In this document: positions 26,291 to 35,798 of the stretch, piece after piece | How positions within the stretch are numbered: the first letter of the stretch is position 1 | Layout of the letters: every line of letters begins with the position of its first letter | Origin: Embleya sp042956465 | Lineage (GTDB): Bacteria; Actinomycetota; Actinomycetes; Streptomycetales; Streptomycetaceae | Direction: 5' to 3' | Length of the DNA stretch: 64,000 bases | NCBI RefSeq assembly: GCF_042956465.1 | Contig: NZ_JBIBGL010000003.1 | Span: forward strand, 682,001-746,000 | Notes under the pieces: model-generated | Database searches by the model: none | What the model was told of the DNA's origin: nothing | The model's input: only the letters and a program-made list of their open reading frames with translations | Made by a program: the position numbers and the translations under genes

Positions 26291-28945
26291 TCACCGCAAC
26301 TCGGGGAGATCCTCCGGATGCAATGTGCGCAACTCCTCCATGCCCGCGCCCGGCAGTTGGGCCAACCGGGTCGCATGCCGCTCGATCATCGCCTCGAACG
26401 TACGTCGCGCCTCACGCGCGTTGCCGAACGCGGCACCGCGCGGAAGCCGGCGGAAGTAGCCGAGCAGCGCGTCGCAGGCGTCGTCGGTGAGCACGTACTC
26501 GTGCTCGCTCACCTGCTTGCGGGTGATCTCGACCAGTTCGTCGGCCGAGTAGTCCTGGAAGGTGATGGTGCGTGAGAACCGGGACCCGAAGCCGGGGTTG
26601 GCGCCCAGGAAGCGTTCCATCTCGTCGGTGTAGCCGGCCACGATCACCACGACGTCGTCGCGGTGGTCCTCCATCATCTTCACCAGTGTGTCGATCGCCT
26701 CCCGGCCGAAGTCGCGCGAGGGATCCGGCGGAGCCAGGCTGTAGGCCTCGTCGATGAACAGCACGCCACCGCGGGCCCGGTCGAAGACCTCCTTGGTGCG
26801 CGGCGCGGTCGAGCCGATGTGTTCGCCGACCAGGTCGACCCGGGAGACCTCGACCAGGTGGCCCATCCGCAACACGCCGAGCGCCTGCGCGATCTCGCCG
26901 TACAGCCGGGCCACCGTGGTCTTGCCGGTGCCCGGGGAGCCGGTGAAGACCAGGTGCCGGCGCAGCGTCGGCGCCTTGAGGCCGGCCTCCTCCCGCCGCC
27001 GGCCGACCGAGATCAGGTCGATCAGGTTGCGCACCTCGGTCTTGACGCCGGCCAGCCCGACCAGGCCGTCCAATTCGGCGAGCAATTCGTCCACGGTGCG
27101 CCCGGACGTCTCGGCGATGTGTTCGTCGGCGGCCACGCCGTCGCGCGCGCCCGGGATCGGCAGCGTGGCGGTGAGCCTGGCCACGCCCTGCGGCTGCGCG
27201 CCGGCCGCCGCGACCGGGCTCGGCGTACCCAGAATCCCGCCGGCGGCCGGTGTCTCGGCGCCGCTCGCCCCGTCCCCCTGCGACGTGCACTCGACCGCCA
27301 CCGGGCCCGGGCCGGCGAACTCGAAGCCGCCCTTGGCGTTGTCGCGCGTGGTGCAGCGGGTGAACACCGGGTGGCAGCCCTCGCGCACGTTGACGCCGTA
27401 GCCGCGCCCGCCCAGCACCTCGCAGTCCTCGAAGTCGCCGCGCCCACCGCCGGAGATCCGAATGCCCTCACCGGTCGCCCGGTCCACCCGGACCCGGCGC
27501 ACGGTGGGACCGGCCGCGCCGGTGACCGAGACGCCGTCGGTGGTGTCCTCGATCGTGCAGTCGGCGATGATGCCGCCGCAGTCCGACTCCATGAACCACA
27601 CGCCGGTGGTGGCCTTGCGGACCTTGCAGGACTTGACCGAGACCACCGCGCCCGCGCCGATCCCGATGCCGGTCTCGTCCACGTCGTGGATCTCGCAGTC
27701 GTGCATGGACAGGCCGGTGCCGGAGCCGGCCACCTTGACCCCGTCCAGCACGTCGTGGATGCGGCACTCGCCCAGCGCGGCGTCGGCACCGTCGGCCACC
27801 CACACGGCCGGCTTGCCGCCCGTGGAGTCGTGGAATTCGCAGTCGATCGCGGACGCGCGGGCGCCGTGGTCGGCGAGGGAGAGGCCGTTGCGGCCGAAGC
27901 TGCGGATCGTGCAGCCGCTGAGGGTGACCTCCGAGTGGCCGTGCACGTCGACGCCGTTGCGGCCCATGTCGCGCAGCCGACAACCGACCAGGGTCAGGTT
28001 GGCGCCGCGGTCGACCGATACGCCGTTGCCCTCGGCATCACGGATCGTGCAGTCGTCGAGCGAGAACGTGGCCAGGTCGTCGGCCTGGACGCCGGTGCCC
28101 TTGACCGAGGTGATCTCGGTACGCGAGAGCGATCCGGCGCTGCCCTGCCCGCCGACCGAGATGCCCGCCCAGCCGACCCGCTCGATCCGCGAGTCGGCGA
28201 TGATCGGCGCGGCGCCGCCCGCGACGCAGATGCCGCCGCCGCCCACGTCGTGGATGTGCAGGCCGGTCAGGTGCGGCGAGGCCTGGTCGCCGACGAACAC
28301 CGCGGGCTCCGCGTCGGAGCCGTCGTGGATCTCGCACTCCTGCACGCTGCCGGTGGTCCCCGGGCCGGTGAATCGCAGCCCGTGCCCGGACGCGTCGCGC
28401 ACCCGCCCGCGACGCAGGATCGGCGCGCTGCCCTCGCGCACGTCGAAGCCCTCGCGACCGGTGTCGCCGATCTCGCAGTCCTCGAAGGTGCCGCGCGAGC
28501 GGCCGGTCACCCCGATGCCCACCCCCTGCGGGTTGCTCACCCGGCAGCGGCGCACCATCGGGTCGGCTCCCGCGCGCAGTTCCACGCCGACCACCGAGGC
28601 GGCGCGGACCACGCACTCCTCCAGTATCGGCGCGCAGCCCTCGATCACGATGGCCGGCGACAACACGCCGGCGCCGCCCTCGACGACCAGACCGTGCACG
28701 GCCGCATCCGACGTGATCGTCAGCGCGACGCCGTCGGCTGCGGTCAGCACCACCGTCCCCGGACCGTCCGAGCCGACCACCGTCACCGGGACGGCGATCG
28801 ACACGTCCTCGCGGTACGTCCCGGGCGCGACCAGGATCGAGTCGCCCGCCGCCGCGGCACCGACCGCGGCCCCGATCGAGGTGTACTCACCCGCGCGCCG
28901 TCGCCAACGAGTGCCCTGCACCACCTGAAGAACCCGACCCGTCAT
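26291..28945 (-). CDS. Parallel beta-helix repeat protein fused to CbxX/CfqX-type AAA+ ATPase
   Basis: 884 residues from ATG 28945. Residues about 30-590 are a long right-handed beta-helix made of roughly 23-residue rungs (examples: AISVGGQGSAGSLSRTEI is one rung type; CTIRDAEGNGVSVDRGANLT another). A short Pro/Ala linker leads to an AAA+ domain with LVFTGSPGTGKTTVARLYGE, GGVLFIDEAYSLAPPDPSRD, and GFGSRFSRTITFQDYSADEL, as in CbxX/CfqX and EccA of type VII secretion. No ESX genes are nearby. The beta-helix may be the substrate or polymer-binding part. Its N-terminal rungs have the NosD/pectate-lyase-like pattern but no catalytic signature I can identify. Confidence 0.85.
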   Translation of the reverse strand: MTGRVLQVVQGTRWRRRAGEYTSIGAAVGAAAAGDSILVAPGTYREDVSIAVPVTVVGSDGPGTVVLTAADGVALTITSDAAVHGLVVEGGAGVLSPAIVIEGCAPILEECVVRAASVVGVELRAGADPMVRRCRVSNPQGVGIGVTGRSRGTFEDCEIGDTGREGFDVREGSAPILRRGRVRDASGHGLRFTGPGTTGSVQECEIHDGSDAEPAVFVGDQASPHLTGLHIHDVGGGGICVAGGAAPIIADSRIERVGWAGISVGGQGSAGSLSRTEITSVKGTGVQADDLATFSLDDCTIRDAEGNGVSVDRGANLTLVGCRLRDMGRNGVDVHGHSEVTLSGCTIRSFGRNGLSLADHGARASAIDCEFHDSTGGKPAVWVADGADAALGECRIHDVLDGVKVAGSGTGLSMHDCEIHDVDETGIGIGAGAVVSVKSCKVRKATTGVWFMESDCGGIIADCTIEDTTDGVSVTGAAGPTVRRVRVDRATGEGIRISGGGRGDFEDCEVLGGRGYGVNVREGCHPVFTRCTTRDNAKGGFEFAGPGPVAVECTSQGDGASGAETPAAGGILGTPSPVAAAGAQPQGVARLTATLPIPGARDGVAADEHIAETSGRTVDELLAELDGLVGLAGVKTEVRNLIDLISVGRRREEAGLKAPTLRRHLVFTGSPGTGKTTVARLYGEIAQALGVLRMGHLVEVSRVDLVGEHIGSTAPRTKEVFDRARGGVLFIDEAYSLAPPDPSRDFGREAIDTLVKMMEDHRDDVVVIVAGYTDEMERFLGANPGFGSRFSRTITFQDYSADELVEITRKQVSEHEYVLTDDACDALLGYFRRLPRGAAFGNAREARRTFEAMIERHATRLAQLPGAGMEELRTLHPEDLPELR

Positions 28946-29115
28946 GGCGCCCCTGCCACCAGCCCCTCGGTCCGCACCCAGCACCCTCGCGAGTCCACCG
29001 TAAAGCGTCGCGGGCGGCCCCATTACCGGGTCTGCCCCGAGGGCCCGGACGCTGCGTCGTCGGTGGACCCCTGCACCGTACAGTTCAACGACCAGGGGTC
29101 ACGGCCGGGTGACGG

Positions 29116-30261
29116 TTAACGTCCCGCAGTGCCCTGATTCGTGCTACCCGGCGCAGCCGTTCCGGGCGCCGGCGGGACGGGCGCCGGCGCACCGTCGCGA
29201 AGCCGGGTGAACAACTGGGCCCCTTCGGGCTGCTTGAGCGCGACCCGGTTGGGGTCCGGCGCGTAGTCGATCAGCGGTGTGGTGGTGAACTCGATCCGGT
29301 CCAACGGGATGCCGCGCAGGCCGTTGGCGAAGTCGTACAGGCTGACCAGCGAGTTGATCCCGGAGTCGGTGGTGATCGCCTTGGTCGCGGCATCCATCAC
29401 GTTGTACGCCCTGGCCGGGTTGGTCAGCAGGTTCTCGTCCTGGACCTTCTTGATCAGGGCCTTGAGGAACTCCTGCTGACGGGCGATGCGCTGGATGTCG
29501 CTGCCGTCGCCCATGCTCTTGCGCACCCGCACGAAGCCGAGCGCCTGCTCGCCGTCGAGATTGACGTCGCCCGCGGGCAGTTGCAGATGCGCGGCACTGT
29601 CGTCGATCGGCTGGTCGATGTGCATCGGCACACCGCCGAGCGCGTCCACGACCTTCTTGAAGCCGGTGAAGTCGACGGTGATCTGGTGGTCGATGCGGGC
29701 GCCGGTGAGCCGTTCCACGGTGGCCGCCACACACGGCACGCCACCGACCTCCATCGCGCTGTTGAACTGGCCGAAGTAGGCGCGCTGGGTGCCACCCGCC
29801 GTGGTCCGACAGGCGGGCACGTTCACCATCAGGTCACGCGGGAAGCTGACCGCGATCGCGGTCTTCCGCCCCTCCGGCACGTGCAGCAGGATCGTGGTGT
29901 CCGAACGCTGGGTGCCGCCCTCGTCCCGGCCGTACTCGGCGTTGTCGCCGGCGCGCGAGTCGGAGCCCACGAGCAGCACGTTCATCCCGCCGGTGGGCGG
30001 CGGTCGATCGGTCAGCTGGTCGGCGAAGTCCTGGGTGCGGATGTTGCCGTTGAGACGGTCGTACAACCACCAGCCGAAGCCCCCGGCGGCAAGCAGCACG
30101 GTGACGAGCCCCGCGGCGGTCCACGCGAGGATGCGACGGCGACGGCGCCGCCGATCCCGGACGCGCCGTTCTATACGACCCGGGCCTCCCGGCCCCGGCT
30201 CCCCGCCCGACGCCCCCGGGACGGCGTCGGCCGCCGGGGACGTCCCATCCTTGTCCTGCAC
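29116..30261 (-). CDS. LytR-CpsA-Psr (LCP) family cell-wall polymer ligase
   Basis: 381 residues from GTG 30261; TTG 30339 is a longer alternative. A basic cytoplasmic N-terminus (RRRRRRRILAWTAAG) leads to one membrane helix (LVTVLLAAGGFGWWLY). The extracytoplasmic LCP domain follows: MNVLLVGSDSRAG, RSDTTILLHV, AVSFPRDLMVNVPACR, DFTGFKKVVDALGGV, LGFVRVRKSMGDGSDIQRIA, RQQEFLKAL. LCP enzymes attach teichoic acid, arabinogalactan-like or other glycopolymers to peptidoglycan from lipid carriers. Two cysteines in the domain may form a disulphide. Confidence 0.93.
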   Translation of the reverse strand: MQDKDGTSPAADAVPGASGGEPGPGGPGRIERRVRDRRRRRRRILAWTAAGLVTVLLAAGGFGWWLYDRLNGNIRTQDFADQLTDRPPPTGGMNVLLVGSDSRAGDNAEYGRDEGGTQRSDTTILLHVPEGRKTAIAVSFPRDLMVNVPACRTTAGGTQRAYFGQFNSAMEVGGVPCVAATVERLTGARIDHQITVDFTGFKKVVDALGGVPMHIDQPIDDSAAHLQLPAGDVNLDGEQALGFVRVRKSMGDGSDIQRIARQQEFLKALIKKVQDENLLTNPARAYNVMDAATKAITTDSGINSLVSLYDFANGLRGIPLDRIEFTTTPLIDYAPDPNRVALKQPEGAQLFTRLRDGAPAPVPPAPGTAAPGSTNQGTAGR

Positions 30262-30488
30262 GTCGTCGTCGCCTTCGTCGGGCCCCCGCGCTCGATGTGC
30301 GCTCGGCTCGATGCCCGAAGTGCGCGCACAATTACACAATCATAGTTGTTCCGATCGTTACACGCCGAATAGCCGCGAATGGTTCCCGTCCCGGGCATCC
30401 CAAACCCGCGAGGGCGGCGCGGAAGGGGCGTCGGGCATGGTGCCGGGCATGGGCATGTAGGCGGCACGGGACACGCCCGACCGGGCTC

Positions 30489-31142
30489 CTACACGGTGCC
30501 GCCCGCGGCCTTTGCCGCGCCGCGTTCGCCGAGGACGCCCAGGGCGACGTCCACGATGCGACCCAGGCGTTCGAGTTCGGTGCGGTGGAAGGCGGGGCCC
30601 TCGTGGCGGACCACGTACAGGGTCAGCCAGGACGCGCCGATCGGCGCCGCCGCGCCGTGACCGATCGCGTCACCCTCGTAGGCGAAGGCCAGCGGCCGCA
30701 TCGGGGTGAGCGCGGGCAGCGCCGGCGCCTCCGGGGCCCGCCAACTCTGGTGTACCAACTGCCGGCCGCGTCCGCCGCGCGTGGCGACCGCCCAGTCGGC
30801 GTGGAAGAGCGTGGGCGCCGCGTCGATCAGGGTGGCCACCGCCCGTCCCGGATCGCGCGCCACCTGACCCAGCACGTCCAGCTCCGGCGCGGATCCCGGC
30901 ACCTCGCCGGCCGCCCAGCAGCCCTCGACGCGAACCCCCACCGAGCGCTCCATGGCCGCGATCAGCGCGGTGATGTCCCGCTCACCACCCCAGGAGAGCG
31001 TGAACTCGTCGACCGCACGGCCGCCGAGCTGTTCGAGCACGGTCATCTGCATCACGTCGGCGCCCGCCGCACCCAGCAACTGCGTGACCCGCGCGAGCGA
31101 TCCGGGCCGATCGGGCAGCGACACCCTCAGTCGGTACAACAC
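30489..31142 (-). CDS. ACT domain protein
   Basis: 217 residues from GTG 31142, with GGAGGAGG 6 nt upstream. The N-terminal ACT domain (MLYRLRVSLPDRPGSLARVT, QLLGAAGADVMQMTVLE) is followed by a GAF-like or unassigned region ending in AFHRTELERLGRIVDVALGV. ACT domains bind amino acids; proteins of this size in actinomycetes are uncharacterised and may be sensors. It is separated by a 19-bp hairpin from the TPR gene. Confidence 0.85.
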   Translation of the reverse strand: MLYRLRVSLPDRPGSLARVTQLLGAAGADVMQMTVLEQLGGRAVDEFTLSWGGERDITALIAAMERSVGVRVEGCWAAGEVPGSAPELDVLGQVARDPGRAVATLIDAAPTLFHADWAVATRGGRGRQLVHQSWRAPEAPALPALTPMRPLAFAYEGDAIGHGAAAPIGASWLTLYVVRHEGPAFHRTELERLGRIVDVALGVLGERGAAKAAGGTV

Positions 31143-31375
31143 GCGACACCTCCTCCATTACCTGTCCTGCATCCTGACCTTTCCCCGTTTCGAACAGGTT
31201 GCGTACATATGACGGCCTCAAGTGATCATTACGGGCGCAAGGTTCCCGGCCGGAACCACGTCGGCGGACACGCACGATCGGTCGGCGGACACAGGCGAAC
31301 GGCTCCCGCCGCCGCGCACTTCGCCCGGCCGAGCGCCGGGTCGGACGAACCGGCCGCGACGGCCGACCGAACACG

Positions 31376-31417
31376 CGTGTGGGGCGCCGGCGGATGACTC
31401 CGCCGGCGCCCCACACG
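31376..31417. terminator. Hairpin terminator, 19-bp perfect stem
   Basis: Arms at 31376-31394 and 31399-31417 are perfectly complementary (CGTGTGGGGCGCCGGCGGA type) around a TGAC loop. It lies just past the stop of the TPR gene at 31441 on the minus strand. One of the strongest hairpins in the window. Confidence 0.88.
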
Positions 31418-31440
31418 TCGTGACCCACTTCGTCTCGCGA

Positions 31441-33006
31441 CTACTTCTTCTCGCCGGCCCTCTCGCCTGGTGTCTCGTCCGGCTCTTCGTCGCGTCCCCC
31501 GGCCGATTCCCCGACCGGGGTGACCTCATCCGCCGAGCCGGCCGAAGCAGCACCGGCCGGCGCCGACGTCGGCCGAGCCGGCGGACTCACGTGCGTCGGC
31601 TCGTCGTCGGGCGCCACGCTCGACACCCGAGTCACCGCACTCTCCGGCGTCTCGTCCCGCGCGGATGCGGATGCCCCGGCCGGCCGACCCGAAGCGGGCT
31701 CCGGGGCCGTCTCCTCGGTCGCGAGGGGCCGCGCGGCCGGCGCCGCCGACCCGGCCGACACCGCCGCGTTCTCCTCGGTGTCCGAGGTGAGCCCGGCCAC
31801 CGGCGCGAACGCGGTGACGTCCCCGTCCGGCTCCGCGGGCGGCGGCGCTACGACGCCACCGGCCCCGGACCCGACCGAGACCACCTCGGTCGGCGCGGCC
31901 GATGCGGCCGGCAACGGCGACGCGACGTCGGCCGACGGAATCGGCCCGCCGGCCTCCCCGGCCGGCTCCGGCCGCTTCGCCTTCGCCGGTCGAGCAGGCT
32001 TCGGCACCTTCGCCGCCTTTGCCGGCTTCGGCGGCTTCGGTGGCTTGGGCTCCTTCGCCGGCCGCCCCGCCCGCACCGAGCTGTTGCCCACCGCCGTGGC
32101 GAACGTGGGCGCCGGGTCGTTGGCCTTGGGCCCGTAGGTCCACCACATCAGCCCGCGTCGGGCGTTCTCGCTGTCCGGGTGCTGCTCGCCGAGCACCCGC
32201 GTACAGTCCGCGACCAGCTGGGTCAGCAACGTCCGGGCGCCCAGCGGGTCGCCGGACTCGCCGGTCCAGTGCGCGTGATTGTGCCGTATCACCAACGTGT
32301 CGTGGTGGTCCGGCCCCAGCACACGCGTCGCGTCCTCGACGAGGTGCATCAGCGCGTCCCGGGCCACCGACACGTCGCCGGCCTCGCCCGCCCACATCGC
32401 CCGGTCGTGCCGCGCCGTCAACGCCGCGGGGTCGTCCGGCTCGTGCACCTCGCCGCGCTCGTCCGCGATCGCCGCCATCAACCGGGCAGCCTGGATCGTC
32501 TCGCCGGAACGGCCCACCCAGTGCGCGTGCTGGTGTCGGATGGTCAGCGTGTCCGGATGCACCGGCCCGAGCGCGTCGGTCGCCTCCTCCACGATCGGCC
32601 GCAACATCCGCGCCGCGCCCGCGGCGTCGCCCGACTCGCCGATCCATCGGGCCCACCCGGCACGCACGTTGAGCGTCTCGGGATCGTCCTGACCGAGCAC
32701 CAGGACACAGTCGGCCGCGACGTCGCGCGCCAGCGATTCGGCGGTGACCGCATTCCCGGACAACCCCAGGCAGTAGGCATGGTTGTGCCGGGCCAGGAGC
32801 GTGTCGGGATGCTGCGGGCCGAGCACGCGCGCGTAGTCACCCGCGAGCTCGCCGAACATCCGAGCGGCCTCTGCGGGCCTGCCCTCGTCACCGACCACCC
32901 GGGCCCACGCGGCGCGCGCGTCGAGCGAACCGGGGTGCTCGGGCCCGAGTTCCCGCACCCGGGTCTCGGCCTCGGCCCTCAGTTTCTGTATCTCCTGCTC
33001 GTTCAT
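31441..33006 (-). CDS. Tetratricopeptide repeat protein with long disordered tail
   Basis: 521 residues from ATG 33006 (GGAGGAGGGAGA upstream). Residues about 10-290 consist of at least six units of about 42 residues with the core LGPxHPDTLxxRxxxAxWxG, as in VLGPDHHDTLVIRHNHAHW. From about 310 a Lys/Pro/Ala-rich basic stretch (KEPKPPKPPKPAKAAKVPKP) gives way to a Pro/Ala/Glu-rich acidic tail, both likely disordered. The same repeat family forms the C-terminus of the kinase at 50961-52631. It is probably a scaffold; no partner can be named. Confidence 0.83.
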   Translation of the reverse strand: MNEQEIQKLRAEAETRVRELGPEHPGSLDARAAWARVVGDEGRPAEAARMFGELAGDYARVLGPQHPDTLLARHNHAYCLGLSGNAVTAESLARDVAADCVLVLGQDDPETLNVRAGWARWIGESGDAAGAARMLRPIVEEATDALGPVHPDTLTIRHQHAHWVGRSGETIQAARLMAAIADERGEVHEPDDPAALTARHDRAMWAGEAGDVSVARDALMHLVEDATRVLGPDHHDTLVIRHNHAHWTGESGDPLGARTLLTQLVADCTRVLGEQHPDSENARRGLMWWTYGPKANDPAPTFATAVGNSSVRAGRPAKEPKPPKPPKPAKAAKVPKPARPAKAKRPEPAGEAGGPIPSADVASPLPAASAAPTEVVSVGSGAGGVVAPPPAEPDGDVTAFAPVAGLTSDTEENAAVSAGSAAPAARPLATEETAPEPASGRPAGASASARDETPESAVTRVSSVAPDDEPTHVSPPARPTSAPAGAASAGSADEVTPVGESAGGRDEEPDETPGERAGEKK

Positions 33007-33148
33007 CGCCGCTGATTCTCCCTCCTCCACCACAGGTGGCAAACCCGCGGTACCCCCTGATTGTGGGCGACGTGCACGGAGCGGGCGTGGTTGCGCTCCC
33101 CGGGTACAACCGTACGGGGGAGCGAATTGACCCATCGGTAGTGCGTGG

Positions 33149-34510
33149 TCACAACTCCACGGCCGGTTTCAGCGACGCCATCGTCCACATCCGCCGATGC
33201 CGGACCACGAACACGGTTGCGATCAGCGCCACCACCAGATACCCGCCGAGGACCGCGAAGGCGACCGCCAATCGTTCCCCTTCACCACCCGTGAGGGTGA
33301 CCCGCAGACCGTTCACCAGGTACGTCATCGGCAGCACCGGATGCAGCGCCTGGAACGGCTCGGGCGTCGTGGTGACCGGATACAACCCGCCGCACGAGGT
33401 GAGCTGGAGCATCAGCAGGACCAGGATCAGCACATCCCCCACCGCGCCGAGCGCGGCCCGCAGGAACTGCGCAATGGCCACGAAGGTGACCGCCGCCAGG
33501 GCGATCAACAACAGGCTCAGTCCGGGATCGTCGGCATCCAGTCCGAGCCCGAGCTGCACCACCGCGTACAACACGAACGCACCCGCCAGGCCGAGCGCGG
33601 CGGCGGGCAACCAGCCGGCGAGGGCCACCTTGACCGCGCCCGCACGCCCCGCGAGCGCATGCGGGTTGTACGGCCGCAGGAGCAGGAAGCCGACCAGCCC
33701 GAACACCCACAGCGCGATGCCGAAGAAGAACGGCGCCAACCCGCGGCCGTACAGATCCGCCGGATGCAGGTTCGTCACCTCGATCGTCACCGGCGCGCCG
33801 AGCACCCGCGCGTCCTCGCCCGCGGCCTGCGCCGGCGGTGGAGCCGGCACCGCCTCGTTCAACCGGGTCAGGCCGCCGGCGAGCTGCTCGGCTCCCTCCC
33901 GGAGCTGATCCGGCGGCGCGGTACCGACGCCGCCGGCCAATTGCCGCGCACTGTCGGCGGATCGGGCCAGCTGGTCCTTGAGCTCCCCGGTCTGCCCGTA
34001 CAGCTGCTGCACCAGCGTGCTCTGCGTGGTGGCCGAAACCTGCTGCTGGAGGCGGGTCTTGGCCACCTCGGCCATCTTGCCGATGATGAAGCCGTTGGCG
34101 TCGTCGAGCGTCATCAACAACTTCGCCTGCCTGGGCTGCGCCGACGCCGTGGTGGCCAGCGTCGCGCTGAAGTCCGGCGGCACGGTGACCACGAAGTGGT
34201 AGTCGCCGTCCTCCAGGCCCTTGCGGGCCTGCTTCGCGTCGGTGACCTTCCACTTGAAGTTCTCGTCCGTGCGGATCACCTCGGTCAGCCGGCCGCCCGC
34301 GTCGATGTGCTGCCCGCGCACGTCCACCGGCCGGTCCTCGTTCACGAACGCGACCGGAACCTGGTTCAGCCGGCCGTACGGGTCCCAGTTGGACCACAGG
34401 TACAGCGCGCCGTACAGGGTCGGCACCAGCATCAGCATGACCGGGACCAGCCGGGGCAACGGGCCCCGGAAGCGCCGTAGTTCGAGCCAGGCCAGGCGCA
34501 GCACACCCAT
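33149..34510 (-). CDS. YhgE/Pip-type ABC-2 membrane permease
   Basis: 453 residues from ATG 34510, overlapping the ATPase stop by one base (TGATG). The N-terminal helix (LVPVMLMLVPTLYGALYLWS) and motif NWDPYGRLNQVPVAFVNEDR are hallmarks of YhgE/Pip proteins. A large extracytoplasmic domain with heptad-like segments follows (QLYGQTGELKDQLARSADSA). Five C-terminal membrane helices end in the conserved PMTYLVNGLR. Such proteins export lipids or peptides or act as phage receptors. With the upstream ATPase it forms an exporter. Confidence 0.88.
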   Translation of the reverse strand: MGVLRLAWLELRRFRGPLPRLVPVMLMLVPTLYGALYLWSNWDPYGRLNQVPVAFVNEDRPVDVRGQHIDAGGRLTEVIRTDENFKWKVTDAKQARKGLEDGDYHFVVTVPPDFSATLATTASAQPRQAKLLMTLDDANGFIIGKMAEVAKTRLQQQVSATTQSTLVQQLYGQTGELKDQLARSADSARQLAGGVGTAPPDQLREGAEQLAGGLTRLNEAVPAPPPAQAAGEDARVLGAPVTIEVTNLHPADLYGRGLAPFFFGIALWVFGLVGFLLLRPYNPHALAGRAGAVKVALAGWLPAAALGLAGAFVLYAVVQLGLGLDADDPGLSLLLIALAAVTFVAIAQFLRAALGAVGDVLILVLLMLQLTSCGGLYPVTTTPEPFQALHPVLPMTYLVNGLRVTLTGGEGERLAVAFAVLGGYLVVALIATVFVVRHRRMWTMASLKPAVEL

Positions 34511-35169
34511 CAGGCGGTACCGCCTCTCGGGTACAGGTGGTGTCCGGGCAGATCCACCACCACGTCGGCGCCGCGCGGCGCATCGGTCGCGGTGGCGACG
34601 ACGGTGATGCCGGTGTCGGCCAACTCGCGCAGGGCCCGCCACGCGCGCAGCAGGTCGGCGCCCGCGATACCGCTGTCCACGTCGTCGACCAGGACCGCGC
34701 CGGGCCGGTCGGCCGCGGCCAGCGCGACCGAGAACAACAACTGGTCCACCGCGGCCAGGTGCTCGACCAGGACCCGGTCGGGCGGGTCGATCCGCAACAA
34801 CTCGTACATCCGGGCCAGCGCCGGTTCGGTGGGCCGGCCGCCGCCGACGGCCCGGCGCTCGGCGACCGTCTCGGCGACGAACAGGTGGGGTTCCAGGTCC
34901 AGGCCGGGGCGGGCGCGGGCCACCGCGGTGTGTGCCCGGGCGGTCGCGGCGCTGCGGCTGCCCGCGACCGTCACGCTGCCGGCGTCGGTGCGGAACCGGC
35001 CGCCGAGCGCGAGCAGCAGCGAGGTGCGGCCGGCGCCGGCGGGCCCGACGAGCACGGTCAGGCCCGCCGCGGGCGCGGTCAGCCGGACGTCGCGAAAGAT
35101 CGTGCCGTCCGGTCCCGATGCCGCCAGGCCGACCGCGCTGATCTCCACCCCGGAGGTGGTTGTGGACAC
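34510..35169 (-). CDS. ABC ATPase-like protein with lysine-less Walker A
   Basis: 219 residues from GTG 35169 (GAGGGAGA upstream). The P-loop reads VLVGPAGAGRTSLLLALGG, with Arg where the catalytic Lys belongs. The Walker B region reads PGAVLVDDVDSGIAGADL, lacking the usual Asp-Glu pair. No canonical LSGGQ signature is visible; the equivalent region is VEHLAAVDQLLFSVALA. The fold is still ABC-like (GSVTVAGSRSAATARAH). Coupled to the YhgE/Pip permease. It may bind nucleotide weakly or work as a regulatory subunit. Confidence 0.78.
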   Translation of the reverse strand: MSTTTSGVEISAVGLAASGPDGTIFRDVRLTAPAAGLTVLVGPAGAGRTSLLLALGGRFRTDAGSVTVAGSRSAATARAHTAVARARPGLDLEPHLFVAETVAERRAVGGGRPTEPALARMYELLRIDPPDRVLVEHLAAVDQLLFSVALAAADRPGAVLVDDVDSGIAGADLLRAWRALRELADTGITVVATATDAPRGADVVVDLPGHHLYPRGGTA

Positions 35170-35331
35170 GGATCTCCCTCGTCGGTGGGGCGTCCACCGA
35201 GGGATAACCGGTACACGGATTGCCAAACGGGCGAAACGGATGACGCCCTCGAGCCCGCCGGCCTGACGAAGCGTCAGGTCAGCCGCCGGGCGGGCGCCGG
35301 ACGGCGCCCGGAGCAGATCTCGGCGAAGTCG

Positions 35332-35634
35332 TCAGCCGCGCTGCTCCGGCAGCGGCTCGGCGAGCCGGTCCAGGTCGAACTCGCCGTCGCGCACCCCGAG
35401 CACGAACGCGGTCCACTCGCCCTCGGTGAACCGCAGGATCGGCCCCTCCGGGTGGATCGAGTTGCGCATCGCCATGCCCCCACCGGGCAGTTCGGCGGTC
35501 TCCACGATGCCTTCGCCGGTGGTGTCCTCGCCGTAGCCGATCCACGTGACACCGCTGATGTCCATGGCGTACAGCGCGGCTTTCTCGTCGTCCAACTGCT
35601 GCCGCGACGGCTGCTCGGACTCGCCGGTGCTCAT
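35332..35634 (-). CDS. DUF397 domain protein
   Basis: 100 residues from ATG 35634 (GGGAGGG upstream). The DUF397 core is visible: ISGVTWIGYGEDTTGEGIVE, AELPGGGMAMRNSIHPEGPI, LRFTEGEWTAFVLGVRDGEF. In actinomycetes DUF397 genes usually sit beside an XRE-type regulator and form a toxin-antitoxin-like or BldB-like pair; no XRE gene is adjacent here. Confidence 0.85.
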   Translation of the reverse strand: MSTGESEQPSRQQLDDEKAALYAMDISGVTWIGYGEDTTGEGIVETAELPGGGMAMRNSIHPEGPILRFTEGEWTAFVLGVRDGEFDLDRLAEPLPEQRG

Positions 35635-35760
35635 GATCGAAACCCTCCCGATGACGCATGCGTAACCCTCAGGTGACCGCACGCTACGCCGCACGCGGCG
35701 CCGCACACAACGCGAACGGCGACATCGGGCACATCGAGGCGACAACCGGCGCACAACGAG

Positions 35761-35796
35761 CGAGGTCCCGAGGCACTCGCGTGCCTCGGGACCTCG
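35761..35796. terminator. Hairpin terminator after tRNA-His, 16-bp perfect stem
   Basis: CGAGGTCCCGAGGCAC (35761-35776), loop TCGC, GTGCCTCGGGACCTCG (35781-35796). It directly follows the 3' end of the minus-strand tRNA-His. Confidence 0.88.
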
Positions 35797-35798
35797 TC

